Shown here one piece after another: positions 16,890-26,013 of a stretch of DNA of 64,000 nt. Position numbers and translations under genes: made by a program. Origin of the DNA: JANLYC01 sp963815445 (GTDB lineage Bacteria; Actinomycetota; Actinomycetes; Propionibacteriales; Nocardioidaceae). Position 1 is the stretch's first letter, and every line of letters starts with the position of its first letter. The stretch covers positions 78,272-142,271 of the forward strand of contig CAWFGV010000008.1 of assembly GCA_963815445.1 (NCBI GenBank), in the 5' to 3' direction. The notes beneath the pieces are model-generated. The model searched no databases. It was given only the letters and a program-made list of their open reading frames with translations, and was not told where the DNA came from.

Positions 16890-17470
16890 AGGGTGGGGGA
16901 AGCCTGAGAGAGGTGGAAGCCGTGGCGGGAAGTGAGGGAGAGGCAGCGGATGCCGGTGATGCGGCTGGTGCAGCCGAAGTCGCCGACGATCGTCGAGGTG
17001 CCGTACCTCAGTACGCGCGCCCCAGGCGCGATCACCGTGTCGGTGACGCAGACGAACGCCGCCACGTCGGAGCCCGACACCGCCAGGCTCTGGCCGTAGT
17101 CACCGTGGCAGCTCCCGGGCCGGGTCGGTTCGCGGTAGACGTGCTGGCGGATGTCGCAGCGAGCCCCGTCGGCCGAGACCCGGCAGCCGATGTTGCGCGA
17201 GGGTGTCAGGAAGACCCGCACGGCACCGACGACGTTCGGCAGCCGCTGACGATTGGGCGACCGGGGCGGCGCGCTCGTGGACTTCTTCGTCGGAGTGGGG
17301 GACGAGGAGCGCGGCGTCGTGGGCGACGACTGCTTGCCGCCGGGACGAGGGCTCTGCTTGCCCGGCCGGTCGGAGGACGCGATGTCAGCGGCGGACCCAC
17401 AACCGCCGACGCCCAGGAGCACCAACACGGTCAGTGCGACCAGCCAGGCTCGACCCTGTCGTCTGCCCAC
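16883..17470 (-). CDS. secreted lipoprotein with DUF6636-like domain
   Basis: 195-residue exported protein. A basic start and hydrophobic core lead to the lipobox LGVGGC, with Cys24 as the likely lipidated residue. A Pro/Ser/Thr/Lys-rich linker (about 30-75) follows, then a cysteine-containing domain: FLTPSRNIGCRVSADGARCDI, GSCHGDYGQSLAVSG, AAFVCVTDTVIAPGARVLRYG and FGCTSRITGIRCLS. This pattern resembles DUF6636-type domains common in actinobacterial envelope proteins. Function unknown. The 3' end is marked by a tandem duplication and the stem-loop element. Confidence 0.75.
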   Translation of the reverse strand: MGRRQGRAWLVALTVLVLLGVGGCGSAADIASSDRPGKQSPRPGGKQSSPTTPRSSSPTPTKKSTSAPPRSPNRQRLPNVVGAVRVFLTPSRNIGCRVSADGARCDIRQHVYREPTRPGSCHGDYGQSLAVSGSDVAAFVCVTDTVIAPGARVLRYGTSTIVGDFGCTSRITGIRCLSLTSRHGFHLSQASPTLF

Positions 17471-17515
17471 GTAGACCTCCCGCGGCCACTCGCCGTTTGT
17501 GCTCGACCACCCGAG

Positions 17516-17534
17516 CCTGCCAGATCATGGCAGG
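17516..17534. terminator. short hairpin downstream of the AraC-type gene
   Basis: CCTGCCA-GATCA-TGGCAGG, a seven-base-pair stem with a five-base loop, lies about 44 bases past the stop of the AraC-type gene and upstream of the lipoprotein start. It could end the regulator transcript or act as an operator; the sequence alone does not decide. Confidence 0.4.
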
Positions 17535-17577
17535 TCCGATCGATCGACATCCGAGGCACTCAACTGGCCCTCTGTGC

Positions 17578-18513
17578 TCAGGCGTGCTCGGCCACCCACC
17601 GCATAGGGTCACCGAACCCGAGGTCGTCGACGCCGGCCGCGGCCAACGCCTGCACCGCCAGCGTCCGCCGGTAGGCCGCGAACGTCAACACGTGGGCCAG
17701 CATGCCGCCGTAGGTGAACACCTCTGGCGGGTCACAGACCGCGTCGACGAACGTCTCGTCCAGTCGGCCCTGCTCGCATACCGTGCGGATGTGCTCGAGG
17801 TACGTCGGGCCGACCTCCCGGAGCCTCGACGTCATCGACGCGGTGGGCTCGGCGGTCTCGACGTCCCAGTCGTATGCCTGGTTGGCGATGGCTCGGTTCC
17901 ACATGTCCATCTGGCCGATGAGTCGCGACAGCAGCGACCGCAGCGACGCGACGTCGTCTCCGTCGTCCACCGAGACCTCGATCGGTCGGTCCAGCGCATC
18001 GGATCGATTGCTGTTCTCGAGCCGGTCGGCACGGTCGACGAGCTCGCCGACCAGCCACACGTGGTGCTCGACCATCGTGACGAGAAGATCCATGGAGGTG
18101 ACCTCGGTTCGGGCGGGCAGCCGGAGGCCGCCAGGCGGGTGGAAGTGGACGCCGTTCGGCGTGTCCAGCTGGATCGGGCGGTGCGGCCGCTTGCGCCAGG
18201 CCGCCGGACCCACGCCGTACACACGCTGGAAGGCTCGCGTGAACGCCTCGTTGCTGGAGTAGCCGGCCTCGACCGCCACGTCGAGCACCCCGCGCTCACT
18301 CGTGAGCAACCGGTAAGCCGCTCGCTCGAGCAGCACACGTCGGCGGAACCGCGTCGGTGTCTCGCCGGCCGTCGCCACGACGACCCGGTCGAAGTGGAAC
18401 CGCGACAGGTAGGCCATCGACGCGAGATCCTCGCCCCGGGCGTCATGCTCGTCGAGCCGCGACGCCAGCGCGTCGACGAACGTGACGAACGTGTCCGGTT
18501 GGCTGTTCACCAT
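17578..18513 (-). CDS. AraC-family regulator fused to a DinB-like domain
   Basis: 311 residues in two domains. Residues ~10-115 form an AraC double helix-turn-helix (SMAYLSRFHFDRVVVATAGETP and DVAVEAGYSSNEAFTRAFQRVYGVGPAAWR). Residues ~140-300 look like a DinB/DUF664 four-helix bundle, with MVEHHVWLVGELVDRAD and GGMLAHVLTFAAYRR offering the histidines that bind a metal in DinB proteins. The DNA-binding domain comes first, the reverse of classical AraC. It may sense a small molecule or thiol through the bundle; the target is unknown. Confidence 0.8.
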   Translation of the reverse strand: MVNSQPDTFVTFVDALASRLDEHDARGEDLASMAYLSRFHFDRVVVATAGETPTRFRRRVLLERAAYRLLTSERGVLDVAVEAGYSSNEAFTRAFQRVYGVGPAAWRKRPHRPIQLDTPNGVHFHPPGGLRLPARTEVTSMDLLVTMVEHHVWLVGELVDRADRLENSNRSDALDRPIEVSVDDGDDVASLRSLLSRLIGQMDMWNRAIANQAYDWDVETAEPTASMTSRLREVGPTYLEHIRTVCEQGRLDETFVDAVCDPPEVFTYGGMLAHVLTFAAYRRTLAVQALAAAGVDDLGFGDPMRWVAEHA

Positions 18514-18558
18514 GCCATCGTCGCCTCCACGTGGTCGCCTTCGCTTGATCGCTCTTGC

Positions 18559-20178
18559 TCAGCCCACCACGGATCGCAACGCCTCGCCGAGGGCGCGTCG
18601 GTGTGCCCGTGACAGCGGCACCTCGAGCACACGGATGCCGGTCTGGTCCTCAGCAAGCGCGGAGCGCAGCCGCTCGATGTCTTCGACTCGTTCGTACGCC
18701 GTCCCCGACGCCGCGCACAGTGCCGCCAGGTCGACGCCGTGCGGGGTGCCGAAGACGCGCTCGAAGGAGTCCGCATACTTCGGGCCGCCCTGCTCGAGCG
18801 TCGAGAAGATCGCTCCCCCGTCGTCGTTGGCGACCACGATCGTGAGGTCGGGACGGGGCTCCTCCGGTCCCAGGACGAGTCCGTTCGCGTCGTGCAGGAA
18901 CGTGAGGTCGCCGAGGTAGGCCAGCGCGCGAGAGGAGCGACGACCCAGTGCCGCTCCGATCGCGGTCGACACGGTGCCGTCGATGCCGGCCAGCCCGCGG
19001 TTGCCGATGACCAGGCGACGCTCACCGGCCGGGTACGCCGTCGCCATGATGTCGAGGTCCCGCACCGGTTGTGAGGAGCCGACGACCAGAAGACCCTCGG
19101 CCGGCACCGTCGCGGCGACGGCCTGCGCCACCTGCAGCGGGAAGCCGCCAGGACCGGCAGCCACCGCGTCCACGCGCGCCGAGAGCGCCGCGTCCGCAGC
19201 GCGCCAGGCGTCGATCCAGTCGTCGGGGTCTGAGTCCTGAGCCGAAGGCATCGCGCCGAGGTGGCGGGCGACCCGACCCGGGTCGGTGCAGATGCCGCCG
19301 CTCCCGCGCACCGAGACGACCTCCAGGTCCGAACGCGAGATCAGCTGGGTCACCGGGCGGGACAGGGTCGGGTGGCCGGTCACGATGACGCGCTCGATCC
19401 GGCCGCCCAATGAACCGGCGACGAGCAGCCGCGCCGTGCGCAGGGCGTGCGTGCCTGTCCGTGCCCCCGACGTGGGTTCAGCGAGCAGCGGCCAGTTCCC
19501 CCGCTCGGCCAGGAGCCGCGCCGGTGGTCCCGCGTCATCGCCGGCGACCACCACGGTGCGTGGGCCTGCGGGCAGCACCTCGACCTCCGGCGCGCCGTCG
19601 TCGAGCCAGCGATAGCCGGGACTGTCTCCCGGCGCAGCCTCCGCAGCCAGCTCGCCAAGGAGCGGACCCGGGTCGGGCAGCAACGGCTCGGTGAACTGGA
19701 GGTTGATGTGCGACGGTCCGCCTCGCACCGCCTGCTGCACGGCCTGGACGGCAGCGCCGACGTCCCTCACCGCCACATCGACGCACGTCACCCGCTGACC
19801 GAACAGACCCGGCTGCTCTGTGGTCTGGTTGGCGCCCGTCCCCCGCAACGATGCCGGTCGGTCCGCCGAGAGCACGATGACGCGTTCGCCGACGTGCAAC
19901 GCCTCGAGGACCGCTGGGTGCAGGTTGGCCACGGCTGTCCCCGACGTGGTGACGATCGCTACCGGACGATGCGACCCCTTGGCCAGGCCGAGCGCGAGGA
20001 AGCCGGCGCTCCGCTCGTCGATCCGCACGTGCAGCCGGAGCAGCCCGGCCCGGTCGGCCTCGTGCAGCACCAGGGCCAAGGCGGCGGAGCGCGACCCGGG
20101 TGCGAGCACCACCTCGGTGACGCCGCCACGACGGAGTTCGCTGACGACGGCCACAGCCAGCTCAGCAGAGTGGTTCAT
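18559..20178 (-). CDS. menD: SEPHCHC synthase (2-succinyl-5-enolpyruvyl-6-hydroxy-3-cyclohexene-1-carboxylate synthase)
   Basis: Thiamine-diphosphate enzyme that joins isochorismate and 2-oxoglutarate. LAPGSRSAALALVLH and RIDERSAGFLALGLAKG mark the N-terminus, TSGTAVANLHPAVLEA the next conserved stretch, and GNRGLAGIDGTVSTAIGAA with LGDLTFLHDANGL the ThDP region. The ATG start overlaps the menC stop by one base (TGATG), giving 539 residues. Operon order is menE-menC-menD on the minus strand. Confidence 0.94.
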   Translation of the reverse strand: MNHSAELAVAVVSELRRGGVTEVVLAPGSRSAALALVLHEADRAGLLRLHVRIDERSAGFLALGLAKGSHRPVAIVTTSGTAVANLHPAVLEALHVGERVIVLSADRPASLRGTGANQTTEQPGLFGQRVTCVDVAVRDVGAAVQAVQQAVRGGPSHINLQFTEPLLPDPGPLLGELAAEAAPGDSPGYRWLDDGAPEVEVLPAGPRTVVVAGDDAGPPARLLAERGNWPLLAEPTSGARTGTHALRTARLLVAGSLGGRIERVIVTGHPTLSRPVTQLISRSDLEVVSVRGSGGICTDPGRVARHLGAMPSAQDSDPDDWIDAWRAADAALSARVDAVAAGPGGFPLQVAQAVAATVPAEGLLVVGSSQPVRDLDIMATAYPAGERRLVIGNRGLAGIDGTVSTAIGAALGRRSSRALAYLGDLTFLHDANGLVLGPEEPRPDLTIVVANDDGGAIFSTLEQGGPKYADSFERVFGTPHGVDLAALCAASGTAYERVEDIERLRSALAEDQTGIRVLEVPLSRAHRRALGEALRSVVG

Positions 20179-21143
20179 CAGCGCCGATCCTCCAGGAAGG
20201 CCCGACACTCGGCCAGTCGCTGCTGCCACCGGGCGGTCGTGTCCGGGTCTGCCCGGACCTCATCGATTGCAGCATCGTCGGGGTCGATCCGGCGGACGTC
20301 GAGGCCGCCATCGACAGGTCTTACGGGCTCGGTCACCACGTCAGCCGTGAACATCGAGGTGGTGGCCAGGCCGCAGGCATAGGGGAGGTCGGGCAGCGCG
20401 GCGGCGAGCGCAACCCCGGCGGCGATCCCGACCGACGACTCGAGCGCCGACGACACGACGACCGGCATACCGATGTCCTCGGCCAGCCGCAGGCACGCAC
20501 GCACACCACCGAGCGGCTGGACCTTGAGCACGGCGATGTCCGCCGCGCCGAGCTGCCTGACTCGGGCCGGGTCAGCGGCCCGCCGGATGGACTCGTCGGC
20601 GGCAATGGGTGTGTCGACACGCCGGCGGACCAGCGCGAGGTCCTCGACGGAGGCGACCGGTTGCTCGACGTACTCGAGGCCGAACTCCGCGAGCACGCCG
20701 ATGGCCCGGACTGCCTCGTCCACGCTCCAGCCGCCGTTGGCGTCGATGCGCACCAGACCTTCGGGACCGAGAGCGTCCCGGACAGCGGCGACGCGGGCGA
20801 CGTCTGCATCGAATGACTGGCCGGTCTCGGCCACCTTGACCTTGGCGGTGCGACAGCCGTGCGGCGCGAGCACGATCGCTCGTGCCTGCTCGGGTCCGAC
20901 CGCCGGAACCGTGCAGTTGACCGGGACCCGAACGCGGCGCGCGGTCGGAAACTGCACGTCCGCGGTCTCCAGGGCCGCTGCCAGCCAGGCCGCCGACTCA
21001 GCGACCCCGTAGTCCCAGAACGGGCTGAACTCGCCCACGCCTGCAGCGCCGCTGAGCAGCACGCCCTCGCGGCGCTCTACTCCGCGGAACCGCACGTTCA
21101 TCGGCAGCGAGAAGACGTCGATCCGGCGGTCCTCGAGCTTCAT
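20178..21143 (-). CDS. menC: o-succinylbenzoate synthase
   Basis: Enolase-superfamily dehydratase of the menaquinone pathway (321 residues). Catalytic Lys motif CRTAKVKVAE, metal ligands in RIDANGGW, YVEQPV and AADESI, and second Lys in AVLKVQPLGG are all present. The start overlaps the menE stop (ATGA). Being near the size of actinobacterial MenC and fully flanked by men genes, its role is secure; promiscuous acylamino-acid racemase activity is possible in the family. Confidence 0.93.
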   Translation of the reverse strand: MKLEDRRIDVFSLPMNVRFRGVERREGVLLSGAAGVGEFSPFWDYGVAESAAWLAAALETADVQFPTARRVRVPVNCTVPAVGPEQARAIVLAPHGCRTAKVKVAETGQSFDADVARVAAVRDALGPEGLVRIDANGGWSVDEAVRAIGVLAEFGLEYVEQPVASVEDLALVRRRVDTPIAADESIRRAADPARVRQLGAADIAVLKVQPLGGVRACLRLAEDIGMPVVVSSALESSVGIAAGVALAAALPDLPYACGLATTSMFTADVVTEPVRPVDGGLDVRRIDPDDAAIDEVRADPDTTARWQQRLAECRAFLEDRR

Positions 21144-22189
21144 CTCGGCTGCTCCGCGACGAGATCGGCCAGGCGTTGTCGGTCGACCTTGCCCGATGCC
21201 AGCATCGGGAGTGCGTCGACCAGCACCAGCCGTCGGGGCGCCCACGCGCGCGGGTGTGCGGCGGCGACGAAGTCGCGGATCTCCACCAATGCGGGCGTGA
21301 CGGCCCCTTGTTGGACGACCGCCACCAGCTCGACCCCCCACTCGGCGTCGGGGCAGGCAGCCACCGCAGCCAGCTCCACGCCGGGCATCGCGTTGAGCCG
21401 CGCCTCGACCTCGGCGACGGAGACGTTCACGCCACCGGTGATGACCACGTCGTCGGTGCGACCGAGGATCATGAGGTGACCGTCGTCGTCGAGACGGCCG
21501 CGGTCCGCGGTGTGGAACCAGCCATCGCGCAGAACGGCTGCGGTCAGGTCGGGCCGACCGTCGTACCCGTCGAACAGGACGGGACCGCTGAGCCGGATCT
21601 CTCCGTGGCGACCCACCGCCACCCCGACCCCGTCCAGGGGGACCCCGTCGTAGACGCACCCACCACATGTCTCGCTCATGCCGTACGTCGTCACGACCTG
21701 GACGCCGCGTTCGCGGGCTGCCTCGAGCAGGCTGACCGGTACGCCAGACCCGCCGAGGAGCACGACGTCGTACGACGCGAGCGCGGCCGGGTCCGACGCC
21801 AGCCACCGGTGCAGCTGAGTGGGAACTGCCGCCAGGTAGCGGCGAGCCCCGGTGAGCGCTGCGGTGGCTGCCGTCAGGCTCGGGTGTTCGTCGAGATGGA
21901 CCGGGGAGGTGCCGCCCAGCGCGGACCGGGACAGGACCTGGAGCCCGGCCACGTAGTGAGCGGGCAGCGCCAGCACCCACTGGCCGGGACCGCCGATGCG
22001 CGTGAGGGTGCCGGAGGCGGACGCGCGTACGGCGGCGGCCGAGAGCTGCACGTCCTTGGTTTTTGCGGTCGACCCCGACGTGCGCACCGTCAGCGGCTGT
22101 GGGTCGTCCGCCGCCAGCCACCTGGTCACCGCGGCCGCGATCGCGCGAGGCGACCCGGCGAGAGGGCGCAACGTTGCGTCAGCGGTCAC
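21140..22189 (-). CDS. menE: o-succinylbenzoate-CoA ligase
   Basis: AMP-forming ligase activating o-succinylbenzoate. VRTSGSTAKTKDVQLS is the phosphate loop, TTYGMSETCGGCVYDG the A5 motif, HTADRGRLDDDGHLMILGR the A7/A8 region, and LPMLASGKVDRQRL carries the catalytic Lys. At 349 residues it is the compact actinobacterial form. The GTG start gives VTADATLRPLAG and leaves 61 bases to the divergent menA start, which probably holds both promoters. Confidence 0.9.
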   Translation of the reverse strand: MTADATLRPLAGSPRAIAAAVTRWLAADDPQPLTVRTSGSTAKTKDVQLSAAAVRASASGTLTRIGGPGQWVLALPAHYVAGLQVLSRSALGGTSPVHLDEHPSLTAATAALTGARRYLAAVPTQLHRWLASDPAALASYDVVLLGGSGVPVSLLEAARERGVQVVTTYGMSETCGGCVYDGVPLDGVGVAVGRHGEIRLSGPVLFDGYDGRPDLTAAVLRDGWFHTADRGRLDDDGHLMILGRTDDVVITGGVNVSVAEVEARLNAMPGVELAAVAACPDAEWGVELVAVVQQGAVTPALVEIRDFVAAAHPRAWAPRRLVLVDALPMLASGKVDRQRLADLVAEQPR

Positions 22190-22250
22190 GCGGCACAGAC
22201 TACGGCCGCGCCTGATCGGGATCGGCGTGGCTGGCAGACTGGCTCCCGCC

Positions 22251-23141
22251 ATGACCGAGCCCGCCACCCGCGCGACCCGCGCCGACTGGGTCGAAGGCGC
22301 CCGACCGCGCACTCTCCCGGCCGCCATCGCGCCTGTCCTGGCCGGCACCGGCACGGCCGTGTACGCCGACGGCTTCGTGTGGTGGAAGGCACTGCTGGCT
22401 TTGGTGGTCTCGTTGGCTTTGCAGGTGGGCGTCAACTACGCCAACGACTACTCCGACGGTATTCGTGGCACCGACACCGACCGGGTCGGCCCGCTGCGGC
22501 TGGTCGGGTCGGGTCTCGCGGCTCCGGCTCGGGTGAAGGCAGCCGCGTTCGCCTCCTTCACCGTTGCCGGCATCGCCGGGCTGGTGCTGGCCGCGACGAG
22601 CAGCTGGTGGCTCCTGCTGGTCGGCGCGGCCGCCATGGTCGCCGCCTGGTTCTACACCGGGGGATCACACCCGTACGGGTACCACGGCCTCGGAGAGGTG
22701 TTCGTCTTCGTCTTCTTCGGGCTGGTCGCGGTGGTCGGAACGGCGTACGTGCAGACCGGCGACGTCTCGTCGGACGGGGTACTCGTGGGCGGTGGCGTCG
22801 GAGCACTGGCCTGCGCCATCCTCGTGGCCAACAACCTGCGCGACATACCCACCGACCGCGAGGTGGGCAAGCGCACGCTGGCGGTTGTCCTCGGTGACCG
22901 CGGAACCCGGACGTTCTACGTCGCCTTGGTGGTGGCCGCGGCGGCGCTTGCGGTCGTCCTGGGCGTCGTCGAGACGCCGTGGCTGCTGCTGGGCCTGGTG
23001 GCGCTGCCGTTTGCCGCGCGGGCATCGGGCGTCGTGTTGGGGGGCGGAGTCGGGCCGCAGCTGATCCCGGTGCTGCGCGACACGGGTCTGACCGAGCTCG
23101 TCTACGCGGTAGGGCTGCTCGCCGGCTACCTGCTGGCTTAG
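22251..23141 (+). CDS. menA: 1,4-dihydroxy-2-naphthoate polyprenyltransferase
   Basis: UbiA-family membrane prenyltransferase (296 residues) that attaches the isoprenoid tail to DHNA. The first Asp-rich motif is NYANDYSDGIRGTDTDR and the second is NNLRDIPTDREVGKRTLAV, with about eight hydrophobic helices between and after. The ATG start gives MTEPATRATRADWVEGARPRT, matching family N-termini. It is divergent from menE-menC-menD. The product would next be methylated by MenG and partly reduced by MenJ. Confidence 0.94.
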   Translation: MTEPATRATRADWVEGARPRTLPAAIAPVLAGTGTAVYADGFVWWKALLALVVSLALQVGVNYANDYSDGIRGTDTDRVGPLRLVGSGLAAPARVKAAAFASFTVAGIAGLVLAATSSWWLLLVGAAAMVAAWFYTGGSHPYGYHGLGEVFVFVFFGLVAVVGTAYVQTGDVSSDGVLVGGGVGALACAILVANNLRDIPTDREVGKRTLAVVLGDRGTRTFYVALVVAAAALAVVLGVVETPWLLLGLVALPFAARASGVVLGGGVGPQLIPVLRDTGLTELVYAVGLLAGYLLA

Positions 23142-23182
23142 CCTCCGACTCCACGCACTCTGCGGGTCGACGCCGTTGGCGG

Positions 23183-23461
23183 TCAGTCGTCCTCTCCTGA
23201 CCGCCTGGCGTCGAAGGCCGCCTTGGCGCGGGCGGCGCGCTGCTCGACCGATGCGGCGAGATCAGCCCGCAACGACTTCAACGTGGCAAACGCGACCAGG
23301 GACGAGATCACCATCGCGATGATCGCGGTGTAGAGGGCGCTCAACGCGTTCCACGCGAGCCAGTGTCCGAACACCAGCCAGATCAGGCCGTAGGCGGCGG
23401 CAAACAGGCCGATCCGGGCCAGCGTGTAGACGGCAAAGACCTTCACAGCGTGCACCTTCAT
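23183..23461 (-). CDS. DUF4229 membrane protein
   Basis: 92-residue protein with two hydrophobic helices (VFAVYTLARIGLFAAAYGL and ALSALYTAIIAMVISSLVAF) joined by a short loop, then a basic Ala/Arg-rich tail. This matches actinobacterial DUF4229 proteins, often found beside menA. Function unknown. The ATG chosen gives MKVHAVKVF; longer in-frame readings extend into unrelated sequence. It converges with menA, 41 bases apart. Confidence 0.75.
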   Translation of the reverse strand: MKVHAVKVFAVYTLARIGLFAAAYGLIWLVFGHWLAWNALSALYTAIIAMVISSLVAFATLKSLRADLAASVEQRAARAKAAFDARRSGEDD

Positions 23462-23589
23462 GGCCGGAACAGGGACGCCGTCCAGCCTAACGAGCCGGCA
23501 GCCGGGCCCGTCCACCGGCCGCGAGCCGCTCGGAACACGGTTGCGGTGACCGCTGGCGCTCAACGACAGCACGTTCCGAAGGCGCTCGC

Positions 23590-24591
23590 TCAAGCGGTCA
23601 GCAGCTCGGCCAGCGCGACCGGGTCGATGTTGCCGCCGGAGACGACGGCCACGGCGGGCCCTGCTGCGCAGACCTCGGGATGCGCCAGATAACCCGCCAC
23701 GGCGACTGCCCCGCTCGGCTCCGCGACGAGCTTGGAATCCAGCACGATGCGGCGTACGGCGTCGCGGATCTGCTCTTCCGTCACGGTGACGACGTCATCG
23801 ACAAGTGCGGCAATGTGCGGCCAGGCAACGGTTCCGACCGCCGGCACCCGAAGCCCGTCGGCCATCGTGCGGCCGGTCCGTGCTGTGTCCCAGGTGACGC
23901 GGCTCCCCCGTGCGAAGCCCTCGGCCAGGTCGCCGGCAAGCTCCGGTTCGACTCCGACCACGCGAGCATGCGGGCAACGGGCTTTCACCGCGACGGCGAC
24001 GCCGCTGATGAGGCCACCACCGCTGACCGGGACCAGGACGGTCGCCACTTCGGGAAGGTCGTCGACGATCTCGAGGCCGACCGTGCCTTGTCCGGCGATC
24101 ACGCGCCGATCGTCATACGCGGAGACGAAGACGGCACCGGTCCTGGCCCGGATACGGTCGACCTCGGCCGCGCGCTCCGCGATGTCGACGAGGACCACGC
24201 GTGCACCGACGGCCAGCGTCGCCTCGCGCTTCACCTGCGGCGTCTGCCGCGGCATCACGATGGTCGCCGCGACACCGGCGTCCCGCGCCGCCCGTGCCAG
24301 GGCCTGGGCATGGTTGCCGGAGGAATGGGTGATGACTCCGCGCCCACGCTCCTCGTCGGTGAGGCAGGCGATGGCGTTGGCGGCCCCGCGGGCCTTGAAG
24401 GCGCCTCCGACCTGGAGCGACTCGGCCTTCAGGTGCAGCGGGTGTTCGTCCCGGCCCCAGCCCGCGGAAAGCAGCGGTGTCCGTCGTACCGCGGACGCGA
24501 TCCTGACGGCGGCGAGCTCGACTTCTGCAACCGTCACCAAGGCCGTGGTGACCGTCGTGGGAGCGGACTGCTCCGCGGGAGTCGAGGTCAT
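23590..24591 (-). CDS. threonine/serine dehydratase-like PLP enzyme
   Basis: Fold-type II PLP enzyme of 333 residues. The PLP lysine lies in LQVGGAFKARGAANA (about residue 66), the substrate Asn loop in THSSGNHAQALA, and the phosphate-binding loop in VPVSGGGLISGVA; the C-terminus has AVVSGGNIDP. No regulatory ACT domain is present, so it is a catabolic-type threonine deaminase or serine racemase relative, not biosynthetic IlvA. The substrate (Thr, Ser or a hydroxyamino acid) cannot be fixed from sequence. Confidence 0.82.
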   Translation of the reverse strand: MTSTPAEQSAPTTVTTALVTVAEVELAAVRIASAVRRTPLLSAGWGRDEHPLHLKAESLQVGGAFKARGAANAIACLTDEERGRGVITHSSGNHAQALARAARDAGVAATIVMPRQTPQVKREATLAVGARVVLVDIAERAAEVDRIRARTGAVFVSAYDDRRVIAGQGTVGLEIVDDLPEVATVLVPVSGGGLISGVAVAVKARCPHARVVGVEPELAGDLAEGFARGSRVTWDTARTGRTMADGLRVPAVGTVAWPHIAALVDDVVTVTEEQIRDAVRRIVLDSKLVAEPSGAVAVAGYLAHPEVCAAGPAVAVVSGGNIDPVALAELLTA

Positions 24592-24671
24592 CGTGTCACC
24601 CTACGTGCGCAACATTCCGCACCGCTTGGAAGACCCGTCTAGGCTGGGCGTATGAAGAGGTCGCAGGCTCG

Positions 24672-24971
24672 ATGAGATACCTACCCGCAGTCTTGATGAT
24701 CGTGCTCGCGATCTACAGCTGGGTGGAGATCGCGATGTCCGACCCGGCCCAGGTCCGCCAGCTGCCCCGCTGGGCCTGGGCACTCGCGGTGTTCGTCCCG
24801 CTCCTGGGAGCGGTCGGCTGGCTGGCGTTCGGTCGCCCCAACGGCACTCCCGCGATCCAGGTTGCGCCCAGGCCGCGGCCCAAGCGCACCCTTGCACCCG
24901 ATGACGACCCGGACTTCCTGCGCAGCCTGCGCAAGCGCAAGCCGCCCGAAGACCCGTCAACGCTCACCTGA
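24672..24971 (+). CDS. PLD-nuclease N-terminal domain membrane protein
   Basis: 99-residue protein with two hydrophobic helices (LPAVLMIVLAIYSWVEIAM and WALAVFVPLLGAVGWLAFG) separated by a short basic loop, the PLDc_N layout seen in YxlE-like proteins and at the start of cardiolipin synthases. A basic cytoplasmic tail (PRPRPKR, RSLRKRKPPED) follows. There is no HKD catalytic motif. Probably a small membrane partner of unknown role. It converges with ccsB at a 34-base gap. Confidence 0.7.
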   Translation: MRYLPAVLMIVLAIYSWVEIAMSDPAQVRQLPRWAWALAVFVPLLGAVGWLAFGRPNGTPAIQVAPRPRPKRTLAPDDDPDFLRSLRKRKPPEDPSTLT

Positions 24972-25005
24972 CGGCGACAGGCCCGGGGCGCCAAAGCGCC
25001 TTGGC

Positions 25006-26013
25006 TCACATGCCCGAGTAGGCGTGCAGCCCTGAGCCGAACAGGTTGATCCCGACGAAGTTGAAGATGAACGTCGCGTAGCCCAGCAGGGCAACGTACG
25101 CCGCGGCGCGTCCTTGCCAGCCGGCGGTCGAGCGAGCATGCAGGTAAGCGGCGTAGGCGACCCACGTGATGAATGCCCACACCTCCTTGGGGTCCCAGCC
25201 CCAGAAACGTCCCCACGCATGCTCGGCCCAGATCGCACCGGCGAGGACCGCAAAGGTCCACAACGGGAATGCGAACGCGTGGACGCGGTAGGCCACCCTG
25301 TCGATCGCCTCCGACGGAGGAGTACGCCACAAGAAGCCGGTCCGCGGCCGGTCGGGGTGTGCCGCAGCCTTCAGCTCCGCCCGGCTACGCACGAGGAACA
25401 GGATCGAGCTCAGCGCACCGACCGTGAACGCCCCGCCGGCGATCGCCGCGGCCGACACATGGATGAGCAGCCAGTAGGAGTGCAGCGCCGGCACGAGCGG
25501 TCCGACCGGCCGGTAGAGCACGACGACCGCGAGGCCGAGCACGATGACGAGGAAGCCGGTGACGAGCAGTCCGAGCCAGCGGATCGCGTACCGGCGCACG
25601 AGGAGCACGTACGCGACTGACACCGCCAGCGATCCGGTGATCGCGAACTCGTACATGCTGCCCCACGGCACGCGCTGCGCAGCCAGCCCGCGCATCACGA
25701 CACCGGCCGCGTGCAGCAGCAGACCGAGCACGGTCAACGACAGTCCGATCCGCCCGAAGCGGTCGCTGCGTTCCACGGCCTCGTCGGAGTTGACCTCCAC
25801 CGCTTGATCGTGGCCGGCCGCCACTGGCGGCGCGAAGTCATCCGGGCGCGACAGGGCGGGTATCAGGGTCTGCGACGCTCGGCTCGGGGCGGCCGCGCTG
25901 ACCAGTTCTCGTGCCATCGCCCACTCGACCATGTGTGCGAGCATCGCGAGCGTGTAGACGACCGTCGCGGAGATGATGGTGTTGTTGCTCAGGTGCGCGT
26001 ACGTCTCTGTCAC
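25006..26013 (-). CDS. ccsB: cytochrome c biogenesis protein CcsB/CcsA (system II haem channel)
   Basis: Polytopic haem-handling protein (335 residues), one half of the system II cytochrome c synthase. Family hallmarks are the tryptophan-rich haem motif WGRFWGWDPKEVWAFITW and conserved histidines in SYWLLIHVSAAA and LARIGLSLTVLGLLLHAAG-like helices. It overlaps resB by four bases and ends the hemL-to-ccsB operon. It acts at the outer face of the membrane, attaching haem to apocytochrome c with ResB. Confidence 0.93.
   Translation of the reverse strand: MTETYAHLSNNTIISATVVYTLAMLAHMVEWAMARELVSAAAPSRASQTLIPALSRPDDFAPPVAAGHDQAVEVNSDEAVERSDRFGRIGLSLTVLGLLLHAAGVVMRGLAAQRVPWGSMYEFAITGSLAVSVAYVLLVRRYAIRWLGLLVTGFLVIVLGLAVVVLYRPVGPLVPALHSYWLLIHVSAAAIAGGAFTVGALSSILFLVRSRAELKAAAHPDRPRTGFLWRTPPSEAIDRVAYRVHAFAFPLWTFAVLAGAIWAEHAWGRFWGWDPKEVWAFITWVAYAAYLHARSTAGWQGRAAAYVALLGYATFIFNFVGINLFGSGLHAYSGM

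Noticed and set aside
20178..22121. Apparent menE-menC fusion reading as one 647-residue frame
   Set aside because: The first half is an out-of-frame translation of menE (Arg/Gly/Pro-rich); a proper menC ATG overlapping the menE stop explains the data.
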